Assembly (NCBI GenBank): GCA_035543335.1
Contig: DASZZH010000006.1
Location: 1 to 64,000 of the forward strand
DNA from: Burkholderiales bacterium
Lineage (GTDB): Bacteria; Pseudomonadota; Gammaproteobacteria; Burkholderiales; JAHFRG01
Direction: 5' to 3'
Length of the DNA stretch: 64,000 nucleotides
The translations under genes and the position numbers were made by a program. Under the pieces are notes generated by a model, which saw nothing but the letters and a program-made list of their open reading frames with translations, did not search any database and had not been told where the DNA came from. This document shows positions 1 to 7,056 of this stretch, piece by piece (the stretch's first letter is position 1; each line of letters starts with the position of its first letter).

Positions 1-77
1 GTAAGCGCCACCCCGCGTTCCTTTACCAGCTTCACTGCCTCAAGCTTGAACTCCCGGCTGAATTTCCGTCTTTCCAT
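1..77 (-). CDS. IS3-family transposase OrfA, N-terminal part
   Basis: The first 25 codons of an IS3-family OrfA, running off the left edge of the window. The translation starts MERRKFSREFKLEAVKLV, the usual opening of the helix-turn-helix DNA-binding subunit in this family. A GGAGG ribosome site lies just upstream of the ATG. OrfA normally combines with OrfB by frameshifting to give the active transposase; OrfB would lie outside the window. Whether the element is intact cannot be judged. Confidence 0.85.
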   Translation of the reverse strand, partial: MERRKFSREFKLEAVKLVKERGVAL

Positions 78-139
78 CGTACACCTCCATAGGTATCATC
101 CTACCTTAACAAGGTGTCCGTGAAACCGGGGGCAGCCCA
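1..139 (-). mobile_element. Right end of an IS3-family insertion sequence
   Basis: The orfA start is followed, outward, by a terminal sequence read on the minus strand as CTGCCCCCGGTTTCACGGAC, typical of the IS51/IS407 type of IS3-family inverted repeat. The boundary is about position 137-139; the exact target duplication cannot be set because the other end is missing. The insertion interrupts the left end of the cassette array, which would explain why no attC is visible downstream of the first cassette gene. Confidence 0.75.
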
Positions 140-247
140 AATTGCCGCGGCCAAAACATGCATTGAGTGTCAGAATCGAGTTTTTTGGATGAGTTGATCT
201 CACAAAAAATCTGGCTCTGCCCCGTTTGCTCGCTCTTCACTGAGAAC

Positions 248-706
248 TCAGCCTCTTGGATAGCCTTTGTCCTCCAGGTCGGTCCGATCTTCTTCAAACG
301 CCTTTTTTAACGTGCTTAGTACTGCAATCCTGAAAAACGGCTTCAGTACTTTCTTGATCCCGTTCAGCGGAATTTGCACCCGGATTTGTATCAATGTTGC
401 GTTTGGCTCTAACGGCTGAAAGGACTGAAAGATCTTGGTTCCCTTGTTAGTGCCGGAGATCACTTCGCTTTCAAGACTTCCATCAGCCAACCGTTTCTGA
501 AAAACTTCATCTATCTGCTTCATCCCGAGCAACGCCACTTCTTGCTTAAAGTGGCACACTCCGTTTTGCTCGGATAGCACTGTAAATGCGATATCGGGGT
601 GAACCCGGTGTTTAGCGTGATGGCGAATGTCTCCATATTGCTTGCTGACAATATGTAATGGTTGTCGTATTGTCCCCGTAAATTTGACTGTCAACGTGTT
701 TGTCAT
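248..706 (-). CDS. Conserved hypothetical protein, possible SRPBCC-fold
   Basis: A 152-residue soluble protein starting MTNTLTVKFTG at 706; a longer reading from 778 crosses the attC-like site and is unlikely. There is no signal peptide or membrane segment. Alternating beta-strand patterns with a C-terminal amphipathic helix (around LKKAFEEDRTDLED) suggest a START/SRPBCC ligand-binding fold, but no signature residues confirm it. It is the last cassette gene before the IS3 end and lies directly downstream of an attC-like site, so it is probably a mobile integron cassette. Function unknown. Confidence 0.6.
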   Translation of the reverse strand: MTNTLTVKFTGTIRQPLHIVSKQYGDIRHHAKHRVHPDIAFTVLSEQNGVCHFKQEVALLGMKQIDEVFQKRLADGSLESEVISGTNKGTKIFQSFQPLEPNATLIQIRVQIPLNGIKKVLKPFFRIAVLSTLKKAFEEDRTDLEDKGYPRG

Positions 707-772
707 TTTTTTCACCCGCTTTTTGGAAGCATAGGTTACGCATAACGGACGAATTTGGATGCGAAAGGGGTT

Positions 773-830
773 GCCCAACGGTGCGGCTCAACGGCGGCTG
801 CCAGCCGTCCGCTGGAGCAATTAGTCAGGC
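773..830 (-). repeat. attC-like recombination site
   Basis: On the minus strand this is an imperfect palindrome ending in GTTGGGC, which matches the integron core consensus GTTRRRY. Inner arms GCTCCAGCGG and CCGTTGAGC pair with unpaired extra bases, as in real attC hairpins. It separates the cassette gene ending at 845 from the one starting at 706. The outer left core is degenerate. Confidence 0.6.
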
Positions 831-844
831 CTACTCCCCGGGCT

Positions 845-1339
845 TTATGGCAGCGGAGCGGTTACTTTGTACACGACGTCGTTCTCGCGCGCGTGGGCGG
901 TCACTCCCAGGCCGAATTCCTGTCCCGCACTGACTTCAGACACGGGTTTGTGCTCGATCTGCATGGACTCGACCAGCTGGCGGAAGTCGCTCGTGTGGCC
1001 CCAGACATGAATCGCGTCGCCGACGCGCAGGCTGCCCGACTCCATCCGCACCACTGCGACAGAAAGATGGCTGTAGTAGTGAGTCACGCTCCCGACGCGC
1101 TCCTCACCTGCCAAGGGAGCGGGTGCCGCCGCTCCGGCCGGCCGCGGGGGCGTGCGTACTCGTCGCGCCTTGGGGGACGGCCGGGCTGCCGGCTTTTTCT
1201 TTGGCGCTGCGCGCCGCACCGTCGGCTTTTTCCCTGCGGCCTTTTTCCTGACCGGTGCGGTTTTCTTCAGGGTTGCCGGTTTTCTGGCCGGCGTCTTCTT
1301 CCGCTTTACTTTGGCTTTCGCTTTCTTTCTGGCAGCCAT
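845..1339 (-). CDS. Histone-like Lys/Ala/Pro-rich tail fused to an EF-Tu domain II-like barrel
   Basis: A 164-residue protein with an ideal GGAGG ribosome site before the ATG at 1339. Residues 1 to about 75 are almost entirely Lys, Arg, Ala and Pro with repeated AAKK/KKPA-type runs, like histone H1 or AlgP tails that bind nucleic acid without sequence specificity. Residues about 80-164 (from ERVGSVTHYYSHLSV) resemble the beta-barrel of translation elongation factor-like proteins and of the C-terminal domain of U32 peptidases, with the VGDAIHVWG and EFGLGV-type strands. There is no GTPase domain. It sits in the cassette array. Possible role: RNA or ribosome binding; this is inference from domain type only. 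Confidence 0.65.
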   Translation of the reverse strand: MAARKKAKAKVKRKKTPARKPATLKKTAPVRKKAAGKKPTVRRAAPKKKPAARPSPKARRVRTPPRPAGAAAPAPLAGEERVGSVTHYYSHLSVAVVRMESGSLRVGDAIHVWGHTSDFRQLVESMQIEHKPVSEVSAGQEFGLGVTAHARENDVVYKVTAPLP

Positions 1340-1414
1340 GGGTAACCTCCTTCGGGTGTCTAGATTAGGGGAATGCCTAATAATCCTAGTCGCCCGAGCG
1401 GAACATATCAATCT

Positions 1415-2011
1415 TCACCCGAACAGGCTCCGAAGCAGCAAATGCGTAGGAAGATAAATAAGCACGGGGAAGCCAACCATCAGCAGACCCAGATAAGCCA
1501 GTGGCGCCATGCGGTTTTGCGGTTGGTTTCCGGGACCAAACACCCAGTTCACGTTCTCTGCGGGATCCGTGAGCCAATAACACAGCGGGAGCACAAACCA
1601 GGCAAGGGCCGTCTGCGCAATCCAGGCTCCCGGTTCATATCCAAGTCGAGCAATCATCCAGATCAGCAATATGGGCAAGAACCCATGGAACAACGAGAGT
1701 GCCCTGAGATACAGCGGCTTGCGTGCGTTGAACATGTAGTCGGTCAGTCCGCTCACGCGCTTGCCGGTCAGGAGCTGCCCGAAGAAGCTTACATTCCAGA
1801 GCGCCTCCGGCAGCAGTATCCCAACCGCCATCATGCTTGCCAGGAAAGGGCTCTCGAACCAGAGCGCGGCGACGGTGGCCAACAAGGCGATGTCCGAAAA
1901 CCAAAGGAAGTTGTCGCGACTGTACTTGGTCGCGTAGACCGGCACGGTGATTGCTACAAAAAGCGTGTAGGCAAGCTTGATCCAGAGCGGGATCAGGCTA
2001 TCGGGTTCCAC
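1415..2011 (-). CDS. Multi-pass inner-membrane protein of unknown function
   Basis: A 198-residue protein with five or six hydrophobic segments spread over its whole length and little soluble sequence. Tryptophan- and proline-rich loops such as WLTDPAENVNWVFG connect the last helices. The start is GTG at 2011, only about 15 bases after the attC core, which is typical of integron cassette genes; a short AGAAGAG lies before it. I do not recognise a named family with certainty, and no catalytic motif is evident. Cassette cargo in the leftward array. Confidence 0.6.
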   Translation of the reverse strand: MEPDSLIPLWIKLAYTLFVAITVPVYATKYSRDNFLWFSDIALLATVAALWFESPFLASMMAVGILLPEALWNVSFFGQLLTGKRVSGLTDYMFNARKPLYLRALSLFHGFLPILLIWMIARLGYEPGAWIAQTALAWFVLPLCYWLTDPAENVNWVFGPGNQPQNRMAPLAYLGLLMVGFPVLIYLPTHLLLRSLFG

Positions 2012-2021
2012 TCTTCTAGCG

Positions 2022-2102
2022 TCCTAACGTCGGAATTCACCGGCTCGTTGCAAGCGGTGCGAAGCGCCGATTGCAACGGGTCCGGTGGAATGAGTAGTTA
2101 GC
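2022..2102 (-). repeat. attC site between cassettes
   Basis: An 81-bp imperfect palindrome. The ends are TCCTAAC (2022-2028) and GTTAGCA (2096-2102); inner arms TTCACCGG and CCGGTGGAA pair, with extrahelical bases as expected of attC. The stop codon of the upstream cassette gene (2104) abuts one end and the next gene's GTG lies just past the other, the classic compact cassette geometry. Confidence 0.8.
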
Positions 2103-2103
2103 A

Positions 2104-2592
2104 TCATTGGGAAAGGATCGGATTTGATCTCTTCTTGGTCACACATTCAATATAGCCACGAATAAAACTATCCCGTAACGAGATAAATTCTTCATAGGTC
2201 TTGAACCTGCGATTCTCTGGCGCTTGATTCAAGAAATAGATGGTTACAATTACCGAGTCTTCGTCCCACAAAATCTGGGTTATCCCGAGTGTCCTTCCGG
2301 TTAGTTCTCTTTTCGTGAGCGTTTGGACTGAGAAACCCTGACCGGAGAAGTCAACTAGATCTGATTTGCCATTCGCCTTCGCTATGTCCGCAAAGTACGA
2401 TGTGACGATCTGTTTATCCTCTAGATATTTTGAAGGGTCAGATCGTTCAGCCTTCAGGTTCGCGAAGGGATAGGTCCTAGCATACGAGTACATCACACTG
2501 TAGCCATCTATTACCGAGATACGCTGGCTCTTGCCACCGAAACTTACTTCCCGCCATGGTTCGGCAGTCTGCGGACGCCGGTCTAGAGTCAC
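2104..2592 (-). CDS. Hypothetical cassette protein, likely the mature part of a split secreted protein
   Basis: A 162-residue reading starting at GTG 2592, which overlaps the TGA of the preceding 52-codon signal-peptide frame as GTGA. It has no leader of its own, is predicted soluble and matches no family I recognise. The phrase WDEDSVIVTIYFLNQ looks like a beta-strand core. Two readings are possible: a translationally coupled second cistron, or the body of one exported protein whose leader was separated by a one-base frameshift. I favour the latter because the upstream frame has a leader but almost no mature domain. Confidence 0.55.
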   Translation of the reverse strand: MTLDRRPQTAEPWREVSFGGKSQRISVIDGYSVMYSYARTYPFANLKAERSDPSKYLEDKQIVTSYFADIAKANGKSDLVDFSGQGFSVQTLTKRELTGRTLGITQILWDEDSVIVTIYFLNQAPENRRFKTYEEFISLRDSFIRGYIECVTKKRSNPILSQ

Positions 2593-2747
2593 TCCACGTA
2601 CTCCTTCAGCGAACCATCACAACGAACATACGGTTGAAGCTTCAAATCGCTCTCCAGTTGCCTCGGAGGGCCAAGTTCCCCGGCATAGGAGCTACCGCGT
2701 GTAACTAGGAGCAGCAAGAAAAGCAGGAACGGGGCAAATCGGTTCAT
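2589..2747 (-). CDS. 52-residue reading with signal peptide, upstream half of a split cassette gene
   Basis: Starts MNRFAPFLLFLLLLV at 2747, a strong Sec signal peptide with a probable cleavage site near SYA-GEL, followed by only about 30 residues before TGA. It starts eight bases from the 38-bp attI-like site, so it is the first gene of the left cassette array. Its stop overlaps the GTG of the next frame. It is too short to be a convincing secreted protein alone, so a frameshift joining it to the 2104-2592 frame is likely. Confidence 0.45.
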   Translation of the reverse strand: MNRFAPFLLFLLLLVTRGSSYAGELGPPRQLESDLKLQPYVRCDGSLKEYVE

Positions 2748-2754
2748 GATCGCT

Positions 2755-2792
2755 AACTAGATATAGACACCCGAAAAGGTGTAATTAATTGC
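2755..2792 (-). other. attI-like integron recombination site, copy A
   Basis: One of three identical 38-bp copies in the window, running from AACTAGATATAGACACCCG to AATTAATTGC on the plus strand. Read on the minus strand it ends in a core G-TTAGC junction immediately before a cassette gene. The sequence contains a short hairpin (GACACC, GAAAA loop, GGTGT). Copy B lies beside an integrase remnant, which supports the attI interpretation. Outside the 38 bp this copy is more diverged than B and C are from each other. Confidence 0.65.
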
Positions 2793-3051
2793 CCCATAGA
2801 GCGGGGTATGCTGTCATCCTATGACAGAATCCATGCGCTATAAAGGAACAAAAAATATTGTTACCACGCCGCGTTTTGCTCTGCGCGCAAGCGCGGGCAA
2901 GCGACTATTAGAAGGCATATCGAAAACGCAAAAGCGACTCTCGTCCCCCCACTACAACCTCTTCTATTGGACGCGCCTCATACCTGCAACCAATCAAGTG
3001 CAGTCGATTCGACTTTTTAACCCGGCGGTTTGCTCAAACCGAAACGATATG

Positions 3052-3519
3052 TCAGAATGGCTCTACCTGGATACGTTTTCCCTCAAGACGCGATTCGGAC
3101 GTCCTCTCCTCGTTGTCCTGCAAGTCGCGTGCGCTGACTTTGGCCACGCCCGTGAATTCGTTGTCGCCAGGGCCCTGGATAATGTGTATCCGGGTCATAT
3201 TGCTTCCGATCCACTTTCCGTTTTGATCGAATCGAAACGCGATATAGGTAGCATCAAACTCCCTGTCGCCGACGCGCTTCCAGGCACCATGCGCGCCGCT
3301 GAGTACCGGATGCGTATCCCCGCTTCGAAAGAAAGTACCATCCGACGAAAAGGTAAGAAGGTTCTTCCCCACACCACCTGGGCGACTGGCTGACACGAGC
3401 CACGCCCCCACCAATCCTCGGCTAGTTTCGCTGGCAGCATCATGACGGGTGACCCCCGCGCAACCGGCAACGACCACGACAGTCAGTAGACTCAACAGAA
3501 CAGATCTAACCCTAATCAC
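3052..3519 (-). CDS. Lipoprotein with lipocalin-like fold
   Basis: A 155-residue protein with a lipoprotein signal peptide ending in VVVAGC at the acylated cysteine (Cys20). The mature part has the pattern LVGAWLVS...LLTFSSDGTF...GAWKRVGDREFDATYIAF...RIHIIQG, which resembles small lipocalin-like domains that test stress or export phenotypes in many proteobacteria. No ligand can be predicted. It is the second cassette behind attI-like copy B and lies downstream of a good attC. I see no attC between it and copy A. Confidence 0.65.
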   Translation of the reverse strand: MIRVRSVLLSLLTVVVVAGCAGVTRHDAASETSRGLVGAWLVSASRPGGVGKNLLTFSSDGTFFRSGDTHPVLSGAHGAWKRVGDREFDATYIAFRFDQNGKWIGSNMTRIHIIQGPGDNEFTGVAKVSARDLQDNEERTSESRLEGKRIQVEPF

Positions 3520-3600
3520 TGGACATGGTTTCTCTCCCTCAGTATGGGTGCCCGAACCCCTCGCGACCCTCTTCTTCCGTCACGGTCGCTCCTCCTGCCT

Positions 3601-3669
3601 TCTAACGTCCGCGTTGAGCGGCGCGCGGCCGCATGGTCGCGCGTCCGTTCTCGAACGCGCGGTTATGCG
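3601..3669 (-). repeat. attC site between cassettes
   Basis: On the minus strand it opens with GCATAAC (overlapping the upstream gene's stop codon) and ends with GTTAGA. Arms CGCGTTCGAGAACG and CGTCCGCGTTGAGCG-type complements pair with extrahelical bases, and a GC-rich centre forms the rest of the hairpin. It is one of the clearest attC sites in the window. Confidence 0.8.
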
Positions 3670-4290
3670 CTTTTGATGTAGCTATTGGGATTGGCCTTGA
3701 TCCCATCCAGAGCCTCCAGAATTCCATCAATCACCAACTCAAATTTCTCCCGACTGAAAATAATTTGGTCGCCGCGCTTGTACCAGTTGAACCGCTCACA
3801 CTTTGCGACATCAGCGGTCGTGATCGCTCGGTTATGAATAATCGCGTGTCGCAACCACCGAAGCTCTCCAAATACGGGTACTTCTATTTGCGCGGGTTCT
3901 ACTTTTAGCTCACCTGCAATTGCCGCGCGATAGTGGTCTTCCCAGTACTGATAAACCACTGCCAAACATGTGTTGCCAATAAACTGAAAGTTGGAGCCTC
4001 CCTCCGAATTCCGTCGAATAAGCTCTTCAATTGGCACTTGGTGTAAGTGGCTGTAAGTCCGCGCACCCGCGCGAACGATGCGTCCATATGAGTGCTCAAG
4101 TCCCCCGTACTTCATCCCCGCATACTCGGGTCTTTCTTCGATGAGCTTCTCTACGCGTTGCTTACTCTCAACCTTAAGACTTTTCCGCCTTCTCGAGAAC
4201 ATGCGCAAATCCGTCGCGCGCATCCAAGAAAATACCGTAGATGGCGTCTACAACCGCGCGGTATTCATCAATGATCGGCTCAACGGGCAC
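3663..4290 (-). pseudogene. HEPN-like cassette gene with a frameshift near its 5' end
   Basis: The main frame (from ATG 4223 to 3663) encodes a mostly helical protein. It contains LRWLRHAIIHNRAI, which fits the Arg-x4-His motif of HEPN ribonucleases. Upstream, a second frame from GTG 4290 gives VPVEPIIDEYRAVVDAIYG and continues to a stop at an AAAA run near 4196, exactly where the main frame takes over. The two frames read as one protein broken by a one-base slip. This is the first cassette behind attI-like copy B. The HEPN assignment is inferred from one motif. The gene could be dead or translated by slippage. Confidence 0.55.
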
Positions 4291-4302
4291 GGCCTAGCGC
4301 AT

Positions 4303-4340
4303 AACTAGATATAGACACCCGAAAAGGTGTAATTAATTGC
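4303..4340 (-). other. attI-like integron recombination site, copy B
   Basis: Identical in all 38 bases to copies A and C. The minus strand ends in a core GTTATGC, after which the leftward cassettes begin. Homology with the copy C surroundings continues for about 70 further bases to the right (GCAGCATG, TCATCCTAC-like, ATCAAG, CGTTATG blocks), so the repeated unit is about 110 bp. An integrase remnant follows on the opposite strand, which is the normal divergent intI-attI arrangement. Confidence 0.75.
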
Positions 4341-4421
4341 GTCAAATGCAGCATGTTTTTGTTATCCTACACCGGAATCAAGGCGTTATGGGAGAGTGGC
4401 TTTATAAAATCACAGACCACC

Positions 4422-4549
4422 TTGAGGGAACTGGTGGGGCATCAGGATGTTTCGACCACCATGATCCTTCGACAGGCTCAGGACAGGTCTACACCCACGT
4501 GACGAACAAAGGAGGTCAGGGGGTGCACAGCCCACTAGACATGGGCTAA
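4422..4549 (+). pseudogene. intI: Remnant of integron integrase IntI (C-terminus only)
   Basis: Codons from 4422 read LRELVGHQDVSTTMI, and after a 23-base insertion (4467-4489) the frame resumes YTHVTNKGGQGVHSPLDMG and stop. This is the C-terminal box of integron tyrosine recombinases, where GH, then DVSTTMIYTHV (with the catalytic Tyr), then GVRSPLD are characteristic. Everything N-terminal has been deleted. The insertion is a CTTCGACAGGCTCAGGACAGG-type dispersed repeat. It lies about 80 bases from attI-like copy B and diverges from the cassettes, as intI does. No intact intI is in the window. Confidence 0.8.
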
Positions 4550-4557
4550 ACTGCTTC

Positions 4558-6513
4558 ATGCCCGACTTCGACTCTATTTTTTCTACTCAAGGGGCACTCG
4601 CCAAGGCCGTAAACGATTACAGTCCACGGCCCCAGCAAGTCGAAATGGCGCACGCGGTCGCGGAGGCACTCAAACGCAATTCGGTGCTGATCGCGGAAGC
4701 CGGCACCGGTACCGGCAAAACCTTCGCGTATCTGGTTCCCGCGCTGCTCTCCGGCGGCAAAGTGATTATTTCCACCGGCACCAAGACGCTGCAGGACCAG
4801 CTTTTCGACCGCGATATTCCCTCTGTGCACGCGGCGCTGAAGGCGCCGGTCAGCGTGGCCTTGCTCAAAGGACGCGCCAATTACGTTTGCCATTACCGAT
4901 TGAATCAGGCTTTGAATGAGGGCCGGTTTGCGAGCCGCGAAGACGCGGGTTATCTGCCGCTGATTACGCAATACGCGCGCACTTCCTCCTCGGGCGACAA
5001 AAGCGGTTTGGGCAATGTGCCGGAGAATGCCGGCATCTGGCCGCACGTCACCTCGACGCGGGAGAACTGCCTCGGCCAGGAATGCCCCAACTACCAGGAA
5101 TGCTTCGTGATGAAAGCGCGCAAGGAAGCGCAGCAGGCGGACGTGGTGGTGGTGAATCATCATTTGTTCTTTGCCGACGTGATGCTGCGCGACGAGGGCG
5201 TGACGGAATTGCTGCCGGCGTGCAACACGGTGATTTTCGACGAGGCGCACCAGTTGCCGGAAACCGCCAGCTTGTTTTTCGGGGAAAGCATCGGCACCGC
5301 GCAGATTCTAGAGTTCGCCCGCGATACGCGCACGGAGGGCATCGCCAATGCGCGCGATTTCACGGTGTTGCCGGAGGCTGCAGCCGCTCTGGATAAAGCC
5401 GCCAGGGATTTGCGGCTGACTGTGAAAGAAGACAACGCGCGCCTGTCGCAGCAATCGTTACAGGATATTTCCGGTTTCAAGGCGGCCCTGGATGGGTTAT
5501 GCGAAAAACTCGATGCGCTCACCGGATTGCTGGAAAGCCAAGCCGAGCGCGGCGAAGGTCTGCGCCATTGCCGGCAGCGCGGCCTCGAGCTTGCGGCTAA
5601 AATTGCGCGCTGGCGCGACGCGGAGGACATCACGCAGGTGCGGTGGGGCGAAGTGTTTGCGCATTCAATGCAGCTGAACAGCACGCCTTTATCAATTGCC
5701 GAAATTTTCCGCAAGCAGATCGAAGGCAATGCGCGCGCGCTGGTGTTCACCTCGGCCACCTTGTCGGTGAATCGCGACTTCAGCCACTATCAACAGGAAA
5801 TGGGGCTGCAGGATGCGGCCACCGCTTCCTGGGACAGCCCGTTTGAATACGAGCGGCAGGCGCTTTTGTATCTGCCGCAGGCGTTGCCCGATCCCAATAG
5901 CGGCGAGCATACTCAAGCGGTGATTAAGGCAGCTCTTCCCCTCATCAGAGCCAGCCGCGGCCGCGCTTTCCTGCTGTTTACCAGTCTGCGCGCGATGCAG
6001 GAAGCGCGAAGCCTGCTTAAGGAATATTTCCACGAAGCAAAGCTGGATTATCCGCTGCTGGTGCAAGGCGAGGGCTCGCGCAGCGAATTGCTGGAACGCT
6101 TTCGCAGGCTCGGCAATGCGGTGCTGGTGGGCAGCCAGTCGTTCTGGGAAGGAGTGGACGTGCGTGGCCCGGCGCTGTCGCTGGTGGTCATAGACAAGCT
6201 GCCGTTCGCGCCGCCGGATGATCCGGTGCTGGCGGCGCGGATCGAGCAAATCAACCGGCAGGGGCGCAATGCGTTCATGGAATATCAGTTGCCGCGGGCG
6301 GTGATAACATTGAAACAGGGCGCGGGGCGTTTAATTCGCGATGAGACCGACCGCGGGGTACTGATGATTTGCGACCCGCGCTTGTTGTCCAAGTCTTATG
6401 GCCGCAGAATCTGGCGGAGCCTGCCGCCGATGCGGCGCACGCGCGAGGAAACCGAAGCCGTGAATTTTCTCGAAGAATGCCACTCTGTCATGCAAACGGA
6501 AAGCGTGAAATGA
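4558..6513 (+). CDS. ATP-dependent iron-sulfur DNA helicase, DinG/YoaA family
   Basis: A 651-residue XPD-like superfamily 2 helicase. Walker A is EAGTGTGKT (about 47-55) and the DEAH box is FDEAHQLPE (about 225). Four cysteines near 111 and 170-185 (RANYVCHY, then ENCLGQEC and YQECF) form the iron-sulfur cluster site. Helicase motif VI is near QGAGRLIRDETDRG. Length and layout fit YoaA/DinG, which unwind DNA during repair and replication-fork problems. The integrase remnant ends nine bases upstream and no clear ribosome site is visible, so its original 5' region may have been replaced. It overlaps the next gene by ATGA. Confidence 0.93.
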   Translation: MPDFDSIFSTQGALAKAVNDYSPRPQQVEMAHAVAEALKRNSVLIAEAGTGTGKTFAYLVPALLSGGKVIISTGTKTLQDQLFDRDIPSVHAALKAPVSVALLKGRANYVCHYRLNQALNEGRFASREDAGYLPLITQYARTSSSGDKSGLGNVPENAGIWPHVTSTRENCLGQECPNYQECFVMKARKEAQQADVVVVNHHLFFADVMLRDEGVTELLPACNTVIFDEAHQLPETASLFFGESIGTAQILEFARDTRTEGIANARDFTVLPEAAAALDKAARDLRLTVKEDNARLSQQSLQDISGFKAALDGLCEKLDALTGLLESQAERGEGLRHCRQRGLELAAKIARWRDAEDITQVRWGEVFAHSMQLNSTPLSIAEIFRKQIEGNARALVFTSATLSVNRDFSHYQQEMGLQDAATASWDSPFEYERQALLYLPQALPDPNSGEHTQAVIKAALPLIRASRGRAFLLFTSLRAMQEARSLLKEYFHEAKLDYPLLVQGEGSRSELLERFRRLGNAVLVGSQSFWEGVDVRGPALSLVVIDKLPFAPPDDPVLAARIEQINRQGRNAFMEYQLPRAVITLKQGAGRLIRDETDRGVLMICDPRLLSKSYGRRIWRSLPPMRRTREETEAVNFLEECHSVMQTESVK

Positions 6514-7055
6514 AAAGCAAAAATCTGCTGCTTCTCAATCTGGGGCAGATCTGCGGTTTGCTGCTATTGTTGCCGGCCGCACAGGCGCAGAATCCCATGT
6601 GCCAGCTCCAGCCGAACGCCTACTGCCAAAGCGCCGACCTGCGCGGCGCGAACTTGCAATTCGCGCAGCTTTACGAATCCAATTTCGATGGCGCAAACCT
6701 GGAAAAGGTGAATCTGCAAAACGCCTTTCTTTACAACTCCTCGTTGGAGGGCGCGAATCTGCAGGGCGCCAACCTGATGTCCGCCAGCATGTCGCACGTG
6801 AACCTCAAGCGCGCCAACCTCAAGGAAGCCAATTTGTACCGCACCAATTTGTTCGGCGCCGACCTGGAAGGCGCGGATTTGCAGGGGGCGAACCTGGTCA
6901 AGGCCAATCTTAATGGCGCAAACCTTAAGGGCGCGAATCTGGCCGCTGCGAATTTAAAGGGGGCGAAGCTGGAAGGTGCGAATGTGCAGGGCGCCAACCT
7001 GCAAGGCGCCAATTTCGAGGGCGCGCACACCGACAATTGCAAGGGTTGTCCTTGA
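6510..7055 (+). CDS. Exported pentapeptide-repeat protein
   Basis: A 181-residue protein with a signal peptide (LLLLNLGQICGLLLLLPAAQA) and then about 25 tandem pentapeptides of the A(N/D)LxG type from residue 45 to the end, which fold as a right-handed quadrilateral beta-helix. Four cysteines, two near the N-terminus of the mature protein and two in the last residues (NCKGCP), may staple the ends in the periplasm. The start overlaps the helicase stop (ATGA), so the two are probably cotranscribed. The function of exported members of this family is not known. Confidence 0.85.
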   Translation: MKSKNLLLLNLGQICGLLLLLPAAQAQNPMCQLQPNAYCQSADLRGANLQFAQLYESNFDGANLEKVNLQNAFLYNSSLEGANLQGANLMSASMSHVNLKRANLKEANLYRTNLFGADLEGADLQGANLVKANLNGANLKGANLAAANLKGAKLEGANVQGANLQGANFEGAHTDNCKGCP

Positions 7056-7056
7056 A

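Noticed and set aside
106-297. Minus-strand reading of 63 codons between the IS end and the first cassette gene
   Set aside because: No ribosome site, no family, and it overlaps both the IS end and the neighbouring gene.
2821-3393. Plus-strand reading of 190 codons
   Set aside because: Mostly antisense to the lipoprotein gene at 3052-3519, which has a lipobox and lipocalin-like pattern; no ribosome site.
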